Shown: positions 5,645 to 11,258 of the stretch, piece by piece
Layout of the letters: the number at the start of each line of letters is the position of its first letter
How positions within the stretch are numbered: the first letter of the stretch is position 1
Source: JBDRKE01 sp043814315
Lineage (GTDB): Bacteria; Omnitrophota; Gorgyraeia; Gygaellales; Profunditerraquicolaceae
Direction: 5' to 3'
Assembly: GCA_043814315.1 (NCBI GenBank)
Contig: JBDRKE010000013.1
Span: 1 to 11,258, forward strand
DNA length: 11,258 nt
Notes under the pieces: model-generated
The model's input: only the letters and a program-made list of their open reading frames with translations
Database searches by the model: none
Told to the model about the DNA's origin: nothing
Program-made: the position numbers and the translations under genes

Positions 5645-6769
5645 TCACTTTAATGTCCGTAATAATGCTTTTATTATACCCCATTTATTTTTAAAACCAT
5701 AGGCGCGGTAAAGTGACATAAGATAATGCAGCGCTATGGCAGCCTTTCCTTTAATATCTTTGCCCAACACGTTCCCGCAGGCTTTATTATTGGCCATGGG
5801 AATAATATATCCTAAGTCCTGCGGCCTGAATTTCCTTAACTCTTGTCCGGCTATATCACGCAGGATATTGGAAGCCGCACAACTAGCCTGGGCAATGGCA
5901 AACTGCACAGCCATGCGCAGGTAGCTATTTTCATGCTGGAAATAAGAGGCATCCCCTGCCGCAAAGCAATGGTCGTTTAGCCTTAAATAGGCGTCAACCT
6001 TTATTCTTCCCTGAGGATTTTTCTCGTATTTTAAATTTTGCAAAAAATCGGATGTTTTCACGCCCGCTGCCCAGATGAGCATGGCGTTATCAAACTGCCG
6101 GCCGCCGGAAACAGTCAAACCCCCCTCTTCTATTTTCTCTATGACTGTGTTGGTAAAAATTTCGATACCCAGCGAGCCTAAGTTTGCCAAAACGTAATCC
6201 TTCATCCACTGCGGTAAGGGCCCTAAAATGGAGGGCGCGCGTTCCACGATGACGACCTTTTTTTTCCGGAAGTTCCGGTTCAAATGAACCTTGAGGTTCG
6301 TAGCTATTTCGATTCCCGTGTATCCTCCTCCGCCGATGACGAACGAATCAAGCTCCTTCGCGCTTAAATCCGCGGCTATCTTTGAGGCATCCTGGGCATC
6401 ATCGAGTTTATACGCAAATCTTTTTATCTGGCCGTTGCCGTAAAAGTTCGTTTCCGAGCCGCTGGCAATAATCAGATAGTCGTAATCCAAATCTCTTCTA
6501 GAGGTGGTGACAACCCTTTTTCCCGGGTCGAAAGACTCAACCTCTTCATTCATAAACTTAAAGCGGTATATCAAGCTTAATTTATCGATGGGGTAAACAA
6601 GATGCCGAGGGGATATTTTTCTGCCGATACTATCCGGCAAAAGCGGTAAAAAATTAAAATTCCTGCTCCTGTCTATAACCGCGACATCGACGGTATTTCT
6701 GTGCGCCGATAACCTCCAAGCCGCAACAACGCCTGCGTAACCGCAGCCGATGATGATTATTCTTTTCAT
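5645..6769 (-). CDS. NDH-2-like FAD/NAD(P)-dependent oxidoreductase
   Basis: This two-dinucleotide-fold flavoprotein resembles type II NADH:quinone dehydrogenase. In the 374-aa product the FAD-binding GCGYAG is at 8-13 after a beta strand IIIIG, the second Rossmann motif FVIGGGGYTGIE is at 143-154, LIWAAGV is at 231-237 and the C-terminal FAD motif CFAAGDAS is at 268-275. The final part (about 317-374) contains LGYIIPMANNKACGNVLGK followed by an amphipathic, basic end with LYRAYG, as in the membrane-attachment region of NDH-2 enzymes. It overlaps the preceding prenyltransferase gene by 4 nt (ATGA), so the two are translationally coupled. The context suggests electron transfer to a lipoquinone, or reduction of a prenylated product. 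Sulfide:quinone reductase is less likely because I do not see its Cys pair. Substrate is unproven. Confidence 0.82.
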   Translation of the reverse strand: MKRIIIIGCGYAGVVAAWRLSAHRNTVDVAVIDRSRNFNFLPLLPDSIGRKISPRHLVYPIDKLSLIYRFKFMNEEVESFDPGKRVVTTSRRDLDYDYLIIASGSETNFYGNGQIKRFAYKLDDAQDASKIAADLSAKELDSFVIGGGGYTGIEIATNLKVHLNRNFRKKKVVIVERAPSILGPLPQWMKDYVLANLGSLGIEIFTNTVIEKIEEGGLTVSGGRQFDNAMLIWAAGVKTSDFLQNLKYEKNPQGRIKVDAYLRLNDHCFAAGDASYFQHENSYLRMAVQFAIAQASCAASNILRDIAGQELRKFRPQDLGYIIPMANNKACGNVLGKDIKGKAAIALHYLMSLYRAYGFKNKWGIIKALLRTLK

Positions 6770-7674
6770 AAAAAGAGGCTCCCTATCAAAACAATCCCGG
6801 TCATTGTCTGCAGGGCTATGGTCAGCTTGGAAGATTCGATAAGCTTTTCTTTCTGCGCATAAAACATCTTCAAGATCCTCATCGCTTTCAGGGCGGGTAT
6901 GATAAAAATAAAGCTCAGAAGTGCTATGGGCTGCACATACCTAAGAAAAACATTTAGCGCAATCGTCAAAAACGCCGAAAATACCAGCAGAAAATACAAC
7001 CTGTACGCATGGCGCGCTCCGCTAAGGCTCACCCAGGTCAGCTTACCTGCCTTCTTATCATCGGTAAAATCAGGGACCTCATTGGAAAAAAGGATAGCTG
7101 TCGTAAGGAGCCCCAGAGGCAGCGAAAGGATAAAGCTCTTGCCGTCAGGAAATATCCCTGTCTGGATAAAATATCCCCCCATGACAAGGCAGGGGCCGAA
7201 AAGTAGGAAAATAAAAACCTCTCCAATCCTGCGGTAAGAAAACCTCAAAACTCCTACGGAGTAAGACCAGCTCAGGAAAATGATAGCCAGATATACTCCG
7301 ATGACGGATAACGTCTTCAAAACAAGGGCAAGAAGCAGGACAGAGGCTGCGGAAAGAACGGCGAAACACACGGCAAGCTTGAAGTAGAATCTCTCCGAGA
7401 ATACCTTTTCCTGGATAAGCTTGGAGCCGCCGAAAAACTGGTAAAACTTCCTGTCCTGCCAATCGGCCCCGCTCTTGGAATCCGCATAATCATTGATGAG
7501 GTTAGCGCTTAAGTGCGTGGAGACGGCTGCGCTCAGTCCTAAAACAAAACCCCAAACGTTGAAATTGTGCCTGTCAATGAGAGAACCAAATACAAAGGGC
7601 AATAGGCTTGCGGAAAGAAACGGCAGCCTCAGAGCCCGGACGATATTTTTTATCAGGGATAAATTCATTTGCAT
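6766..7674 (-). CDS. UbiA-superfamily prenyltransferase, MenA-like
   Basis: This membrane prenyltransferase would attach an isoprenoid chain to an aromatic acceptor. The 302-aa product is hydrophobic, with eight to nine predicted helices. The first Asp-rich motif is NLINDYADSKSGAD (58-71), followed by FFGGSKLIQE (80-89), which matches the G-G-S-x-x-(I/L)-Q region of 1,4-dihydroxy-2-naphthoate prenyltransferases. The second is NEVPDFTDDKKAGKLT (198-213), also MenA-like. I prefer a quinone role to lycopene elongase because of these MenA-type signatures, despite the nearby carotenoid genes. No other menaquinone genes are visible. The ATG at 7674 has AGGA seven bases upstream. It is divergent from the polyprenyl synthase, with only 29 bases between starts, and overlaps the NDH-2-like gene. 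Confidence 0.85.
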   Translation of the reverse strand: MQMNLSLIKNIVRALRLPFLSASLLPFVFGSLIDRHNFNVWGFVLGLSAAVSTHLSANLINDYADSKSGADWQDRKFYQFFGGSKLIQEKVFSERFYFKLAVCFAVLSAASVLLLALVLKTLSVIGVYLAIIFLSWSYSVGVLRFSYRRIGEVFIFLLFGPCLVMGGYFIQTGIFPDGKSFILSLPLGLLTTAILFSNEVPDFTDDKKAGKLTWVSLSGARHAYRLYFLLVFSAFLTIALNVFLRYVQPIALLSFIFIIPALKAMRILKMFYAQKEKLIESSKLTIALQTMTGIVLIGSLFL

Positions 7675-7686
7675 TGAATTTTCCTA

Positions 7687-7698
7687 TATGTTAACATA
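7687..7698. promoter_or_regulatory. Perfect 12-bp palindrome in the divergent spacer
   Basis: TATGTTAACATA is a perfect palindrome within the 29-bp spacer between the start codons of the UbiA-like gene and the polyprenyl synthase. Its position makes it a candidate operator serving both directions. A chance A/T-rich palindrome is possible; no matching second copy was seen in the window. Confidence 0.35.
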
Positions 7699-7703
7699 CT
7701 TCC

Positions 7704-8744
7704 ATGTTCTTGAAAATAAAAAAGAGAGTCGAATCAGAACTTCGGGGCTACATCCGCGATGTCGATACGCTGTACTCCTTAAACAAAATCTCCCCCCTCC
7801 TGTTTAGAGCCATTAAAGATTTTATTTCCGGGGGAGGAAAGCGCATCAGGCCCACTCTATTCGTCGTGGGGTACCTGGGGTTCGCCAAAAAAGCCGCACC
7901 CGGCCTATATAGAAGCGCCATCTCCATAGAACTTATGCATGATTTTATGCTCATCCACGATGATATCATCGATAAATCCGCTACCCGAAGAGGTAAGCCT
8001 TCCATGCATGCAATGCTCAACAGCCATCTGGCAGGAGCCAGAAACGTTAAATTTACGGGAGAGGACCTGGCCATCGTCCTGGGGGATGTCTTATACGCCA
8101 TGAGCCTGAAGTCGTTTCTGACCATAAAAGAAGAGGCTCAACGCAAAGAAAAGGCGTTCAAGAAACTTATGGACGCGGCCATGTATACGGGATGCGGTGA
8201 ATTCATAGAGCTTTTGTTCGGATTAAAGGGTATTGATAAAATAAGCGAGAGCGATATTTACAAAATCTATGATTTTAAAACCGCTAATTACACCTTTGCC
8301 TCACCCCTGGCGATAGGTGCGATTCTGGGAGGAGCCGGTGACGCTGAAGCCAATAGGCTCTTTCAATACGGAACGTATCTGGGGCGGGCCTTTCAGATTA
8401 AAGACGATATCCTGGGATTGTTTAGCGATGAAAAGAAAATAGGAAAATCCAACCTCACCGATCTGCAGGAAGCAAAACTGACGCTTCTTATCCGCTATGC
8501 GTACCGCCATACCGGCAAAAAAGGGCGCCTTGAGATAAGAAACATCTTGTCCAAGAAAAACGTAACACCAGCCGACCTTTTGAAGATCCGCACAATAATC
8601 AGGGCCTGCGGCGCCCTGGATTATGCCAAGAAAGAAGTGAACCACTGCCTTCAGCGAGCGCAGGCGCTGCTCCAGCGCTCAACCATGCGCCTGCCTTATA
8701 AAGACGGCCTTTCTCAATATGCCGCAGAAATTCTTAAGCTCTAG
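7704..8744 (+). CDS. Polyprenyl diphosphate synthase, probably GGPP synthase (CrtE-like)
   Basis: This trans-prenyltransferase condenses IPP with allylic diphosphates. The 346-aa product has GGGKRIRP (43-50), the first Asp-rich motif DDIID (86-90), FKTANYT (191-197) and the second Asp-rich region QIKDDILGLF (231-240), followed by GKSNLTDLQEAKLTLL (247-262). The second motif reads DDILG rather than DDxxD, a common variation. The residue five places before the first Asp motif is Phe81. In archaeal-type (type I) GGPP synthases an aromatic residue there limits the chain to C20, so I infer GGPP. This fits supply to phytoene synthase. No Shine-Dalgarno precedes the ATG at 7704. A longer-chain quinone side-chain synthase is the alternative, given the adjacent UbiA-like gene. 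Confidence 0.9.
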   Translation: MFLKIKKRVESELRGYIRDVDTLYSLNKISPLLFRAIKDFISGGGKRIRPTLFVVGYLGFAKKAAPGLYRSAISIELMHDFMLIHDDIIDKSATRRGKPSMHAMLNSHLAGARNVKFTGEDLAIVLGDVLYAMSLKSFLTIKEEAQRKEKAFKKLMDAAMYTGCGEFIELLFGLKGIDKISESDIYKIYDFKTANYTFASPLAIGAILGGAGDAEANRLFQYGTYLGRAFQIKDDILGLFSDEKKIGKSNLTDLQEAKLTLLIRYAYRHTGKKGRLEIRNILSKKNVTPADLLKIRTIIRACGALDYAKKEVNHCLQRAQALLQRSTMRLPYKDGLSQYAAEILKL

Positions 8745-8753
8745 CAGGGATTA

Positions 8754-9638
8754 TTACTCTTCTTCTCCCCCCGCGCATATAAACTTACAAGTCCCACTCA
8801 TAAAATCCAGAAGGATTTCATTCTCGGGGTCTATCTCTTGGGCCCTACGAAGATACTCCTTAAACTTGTCGCTGTCTCCCTGAACGCTATAAAGCTGGGC
8901 TATGCGCACATAGGCGTCAACGAAATAAGGGTCAAGTTCAATTGCCCTCTTCAGGTACTCCTGTGCCTTTTGCCTGGATCCTCCGACGATTCCGGGAGCC
9001 AGAAAATAGAAACTCCCCAGGCCAAAAGCCACACCTGCTGAATCAGGCTGCAGTTTCTCGGCTTTCTTAAGGTTCGGCATGATCGCCGTACCGTTGATGA
9101 CCTTGGACAGGGGCCCTCCGTAATGGGCGATCATCCCCTTGGCGCCGCCGATTAAAAGAAGGGCGCGGACATAATTACTTAAGTCCACCTTGTCCATACC
9201 CTGGCCCTGGACTTTACGGGCTAACTTTACGGCCTCATCAAATTTCATCTGGATGTATCTTGTATAGGCAAGGCTGATGAGGGCCGGAGAAAAGTTAGGG
9301 TCGGCTTTCAAGGCCTCATTTAACAGGTTCTCGCTTTCATCAAGTTCGTGGGTTCTACGCAGGACCTCGGCAACTCCCCATTTGGCCTCAATAGAATCCG
9401 GATCCAGTGACAATATTCTACTAAAGGATTCCCCTGCTTCTTTATCCTTATGCGCATTTAAGTACACCAGGCCCAGGACGTAAAGGTCCCCGACGGAATC
9501 CTGACCTTGCCGGACAGACTCCGGGCTATCGGATAGGCTTTTCTTATCCGCCTCTTCATGAAGCGCCTTCCAATCCAGGCCAAAACATAGATGAACCTGG
9601 CAAAAACACAGAATTAAAATAAAAAATACTTTTTTCAT
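8754..9638 (-). CDS. Exported TPR-repeat protein of unknown function
   Basis: This 294-aa protein has an N-terminal signal peptide (MKK start, hydrophobic 4-19, likely cleavage after CFG at 20) without a lipobox, so it is probably soluble in the periplasm. Helical TPR-like units with the A-x-x-x-L/A-L-x-x-D-P pattern are seen around 48-80, 84-114, 117-141, 203-236 and 240-271. Between them, residues 160-200 contain a Gly-rich stretch (IGGAKGMIAHYGG) and FYFLAPGIVGG follows at 210-220. That layout resembles TatT/TRAP-associated TPR proteins, but only loosely. It overlaps the CrtYd-like gene by 4 nt (ATGA), so it is coupled to the lycopene cyclase genes. It ends 9 nt from the convergent polyprenyl synthase. 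I infer a scaffold or partner role only. Biochemical function is not recognisable. Confidence 0.8.
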   Translation of the reverse strand: MKKVFFILILCFCQVHLCFGLDWKALHEEADKKSLSDSPESVRQGQDSVGDLYVLGLVYLNAHKDKEAGESFSRILSLDPDSIEAKWGVAEVLRRTHELDESENLLNEALKADPNFSPALISLAYTRYIQMKFDEAVKLARKVQGQGMDKVDLSNYVRALLLIGGAKGMIAHYGGPLSKVINGTAIMPNLKKAEKLQPDSAGVAFGLGSFYFLAPGIVGGSRQKAQEYLKRAIELDPYFVDAYVRIAQLYSVQGDSDKFKEYLRRAQEIDPENEILLDFMSGTCKFICAGGEEE

Positions 9639-9931
9639 AACGACCTTTCCTTAAAATACTCCCAGAGGATAACGGTCATGGTTACCATGCTGAAACCAAA
9701 TAAAAAATCCTCCAGGGGGATACTGGTAAACCTGAAGCCTAAAAAATACGCGGGATTATACATGACGATATTCTGGCCCGTCAAATAACCGTTGACCAGA
9801 AGCTTGAACAGAAAGATGATAAAAAGAAAAAGGGCAAACTCCCTCCTTTTAAGAATCCGGACTCCCGTGAGCCTGTCTAAAAGCAGGGTCGCCAAAACCG
9901 AACCTGCCGCTAAAAGCGTGTATTCCTTCAT
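9635..9931 (-). CDS. crtYd: Lycopene cyclase domain subunit, CrtYd-like
   Basis: This is the second half of a two-subunit lycopene cyclase, which forms ionone rings at the ends of lycopene (or a C50 precursor) in the membrane. The 98-aa product has three predicted helices (about 5-20, 31-50 and 75-92). The motif MYNP...G before IPLEDFLFGFSMV (71-83) is typical of the CrtYd half, where the P-L/I-E-D acidic pair is thought to be catalytic. It overlaps the CrtYc-like gene by 4 nt and the TPR gene by 4 nt. Fused forms exist in fungi and some archaea; here the halves are separate genes. Whether rings are beta or epsilon, C40 or C50, cannot be told from sequence. Confidence 0.82.
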   Translation of the reverse strand: MKEYTLLAAGSVLATLLLDRLTGVRILKRREFALFLFIIFLFKLLVNGYLTGQNIVMYNPAYFLGFRFTSIPLEDFLFGFSMVTMTVILWEYFKERSL

Positions 9932-10239
9932 CGGTTTATTTTCCTTTTGAAATAGCTAACGGCCTCCCAGGTAAAGATGCAGCAAAACGGGATGACCACA
10001 AAAAACAAAACCTCTTCTAAGGGTAAATTGACAATCCTGAAATTCCATACGCCTTCGGGATTAAAGGCCCAATGCCCCCGCCAGGTGGCAAATATATCCC
10101 AGGCCCCAAATAAAAGCAAGATGAGCAGGATAGAATATGCAAGCGCCGCGCGATACCGATAAATTTTAAGGGGCGGCCAAAAGCTCAAGGCAAAGGGAAC
10201 CAAGCCGGAGTAAATGAGAACAGACATATATTTTGACAT
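9928..10239 (-). CDS. crtYc: Lycopene cyclase domain subunit, CrtYc-like
   Basis: This is the first half of the two-subunit lycopene cyclase. The 103-aa form has three helices (about 4-22, 31-48 and 76-95), FGAWDIFATWRGHWAFNP (44-61) and LPLEEVLFFVVIPF (72-85). The P-x-E-E-x-x-F-F motif is diagnostic of the CrtYc half. I chose the ATG at 10239 because a good promoter places transcription start near 10242 and its -10 box would fall inside longer versions. Other in-frame starts are a GTG at 10260 and ATGs at 10248 and 10227. No Shine-Dalgarno supports any of them. Leading the three-gene minus-strand unit, it is divergent from crtB across an 81-102 nt gap. Confidence 0.8.
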   Translation of the reverse strand: MSKYMSVLIYSGLVPFALSFWPPLKIYRYRAALAYSILLILLLFGAWDIFATWRGHWAFNPEGVWNFRIVNLPLEEVLFFVVIPFCCIFTWEAVSYFKRKINR

Positions 10240-10248
10240 TGTAAGCAT

Positions 10249-10277
10249 ATTGTAGAACACATTTTGCTGTTTTTCAA
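10249..10277 (-). promoter_or_regulatory. Promoter for crtYc-crtYd-TPR unit
   Basis: On the minus strand, -35 TTGAAA (10272-10277, five of six) is followed by 17 bases and -10 TACAAT (10249-10254, five of six). The predicted start is near 10242, only a few bases before the ATG at 10239, so the transcript would be almost leaderless. Confidence 0.6.
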
Positions 10278-10307
10278 ATAAGAAAAAGAAAAACGTAAAA
10301 GTTTAAC

Positions 10308-10335
10308 TTGATTTGGCCCATGCAGGATGTAAAAT
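10308..10335 (+). promoter_or_regulatory. Promoter for crtB-ispH
   Basis: -35 TTGATT (10308-10313) is followed by 16 bases and -10 TAAAAT (10330-10335, five of six). The predicted start point is about 10342, which is the A of the crtB ATG. A leaderless crtB transcript is therefore possible. The only Shine-Dalgarno-like bases, AGGA at 10336-10339, are too close to serve. Confidence 0.5.
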
Positions 10336-10341
10336 AGGACC

Positions 10342-11205
10342 ATGAAAGAAAACAATGGCCTGAAAAAGGGCTTTCTATTAGCTCAAAAGATTACCGGGCA
10401 GCATGCAAAAACATATTATTTTGCCTCCCGGTTCCTGCCCAAGGAAAAGCGCTTCCACGCCTATGTTATCTATGCTGTATGCCGGATGAGCGATGAAGCC
10501 GTGGATAACCCCGGGGAGGCTTCTTCATGCAGCCTTTCGCGAATCAAAGAAAATATTGAACTTGCCTTTAGCAACATCCCCTTGAAAGAAAACCTTTTAC
10601 TCTCCTTTCGCCAAACCGTGGCCCGATTCAATATACCCAAAACATACTTTGATGAGCTCATAGAGGGCATGCGTATGGACTTAAAAGTCAACCGCTATGA
10701 AACATTCGATGACCTTTACGGTTATTGCTACAGAGTGGCGGGGGTCGTTGGCCTGGTCATGCTCAAAATCTTTGGCTATCGCCAAAAGGAGGCAGAAAAA
10801 TACGCCCTCGATTTAGGAGTCGCCATGCAGCTAACCAATATCATAAGGGATATCAAAGAAGATCTCTTAAGAGGGAGGGTATATCTGCCCCAAGAAGAAA
10901 TGAATCGATTCGGCGTTACCGAAGAGCAGTTATCAAGCAACAGGTGGGATGAGAATCTTAGATCTCTCTTAAAATTTCAGATTAATCGGGCTAGACAATA
11001 TTACGCCCGTAGCGAGCCGGGGATTAAGCTCATACTTCCTGCCCGCTGCCGGTTTGTGGTCCTGTGCATGAAGGAATTTTACGCATCTATTCTGGATTCT
11101 GTAGAACGCAGTAACTACGATGTCTTTTCTAAGCGTTGCTACGTCCCTAATTGGATTAAGATTGGCGTAACTTTTAAAATACTGCTGGGAGGCCGATATC
11201 TATGA
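10342..11205 (+). CDS. crtB: Phytoene/squalene synthase family protein (CrtB-like)
   Basis: This is a head-to-head trans-isoprenyl diphosphate synthase that joins two prenyl diphosphates. The 287-aa product has YAVCRMSDEAVD (44-55; DEAVD is the first D-x-x-x-D motif), GMRMDL (109-114), YCYRVAGVVG (128-137) and AMQLTNIIRDIKED (161-174; D170-x-x-x-D174 is the second motif), followed by R-V-Y-L-P. These match phytoene synthases well; length is normal. With a GGPP-type synthase and lycopene cyclase subunits nearby, the likely reaction is 2 GGPP to phytoene. Squalene or HpnD-type synthases share the motifs and cannot be fully excluded. It overlaps ispH by 4 nt (ATGA at 11202-11205). Confidence 0.9.
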   Translation: MKENNGLKKGFLLAQKITGQHAKTYYFASRFLPKEKRFHAYVIYAVCRMSDEAVDNPGEASSCSLSRIKENIELAFSNIPLKENLLLSFRQTVARFNIPKTYFDELIEGMRMDLKVNRYETFDDLYGYCYRVAGVVGLVMLKIFGYRQKEAEKYALDLGVAMQLTNIIRDIKEDLLRGRVYLPQEEMNRFGVTEEQLSSNRWDENLRSLLKFQINRARQYYARSEPGIKLILPARCRFVVLCMKEFYASILDSVERSNYDVFSKRCYVPNWIKIGVTFKILLGGRYL

Positions 11206-11258
11206 AAATAAACTTAGCCAAGTCAGCAGGATTCTGTTTTGGAGTCAAGCGCGCTCTT
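11202..11258 (+). CDS. ispH: 4-hydroxy-3-methylbut-2-enyl diphosphate reductase (IspH/LytB), N-terminal 19 codons
   Basis: The window ends inside this gene. The 19 visible residues, MKINLAKSAGFCFGVKRAL, match the IspH start: a short strand, then G-F-C-x-G-V-x-R-A. Cys12 is the first of three Fe-S cluster ligands, at the same position as in E. coli IspH. The enzyme converts HMBPP into IPP and DMAPP as the last MEP-pathway step. It is coupled to crtB through an ATGA overlap, so precursor supply and carotenoid formation share a transcript. Only the beginning is seen, so integrity is unknown. Confidence 0.88.
   Translation, partial: MKINLAKSAGFCFGVKRAL

Noticed and set aside
6766..7674. UbiA-like gene as a lycopene elongase (CrtEb type) for C50 carotenoids, suggested by nearby CrtYc/CrtYd
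   Set aside because: The GGSKLIQ and NEVPDFTDDKKAGK signatures are MenA-like, and the gene is coupled to an NDH-2-like gene rather than to the cyclase genes. Not fully excluded.

Overview
The window looks like chromosomal DNA from a Gram-negative, probably anaerobic or metal-limited bacterium. The evidence is an outer-membrane OprB-type porin, a NikR/ECF nickel system, the MEP isoprenoid pathway (IspH) and a carotenoid branch with two-subunit lycopene cyclase genes. Base composition is moderate and coding density is high, with many 4-nt ATGA overlaps. I suspect a PVC-type candidate phylum such as Omnitrophota. That is an impression from gene content and style, not something the sequence proves.

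Left edge (1-326): the last 43 codons of an IS256/mutator-type transposase run off the window. They are followed by a 148-bp imperfect inverted repeat built from GGGATATC-like modules. A second copy of this repeat lies at 5505-5625.

Nickel block (365-4987, all minus strand): the order of transcription is nikR, then an OprB-like porin, then nikM, nikN, nikQ and nikO. Two candidate NikR operators of the same pattern (GTRTTAY-N13/14-RTAAYAC) lie upstream of nikR, over its promoter, and upstream of the porin. The inferred system is a NikR-controlled unit with an outer-membrane channel (porin), an inner-membrane ECF importer (NikMNQO) and a His-rich tail on the ATPase. It would bring Ni2+ through both membranes.

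Middle (5065-7674, minus strand): a solitary DoxX-like membrane protein, the second inverted-repeat element, then a translationally coupled pair. The pair is a MenA-like UbiA prenyltransferase followed by an NDH-2-like flavoprotein, a lipoquinone-linked unit by inference.

Right part (7704-11258), isoprenoids: on the plus strand are a GGPP-type polyprenyl diphosphate synthase, phytoene/squalene synthase and the start of ispH. On the minus strand is a three-gene unit: CrtYc-like and CrtYd-like lycopene cyclase subunits and an exported TPR protein. Together these cover HMBPP to IPP/DMAPP (IspH), GGPP (CrtE), phytoene (CrtB) and cyclised carotenoid (CrtYcd). A phytoene desaturase is not in the window. 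No gene-free stretch exceeds 300 bases.
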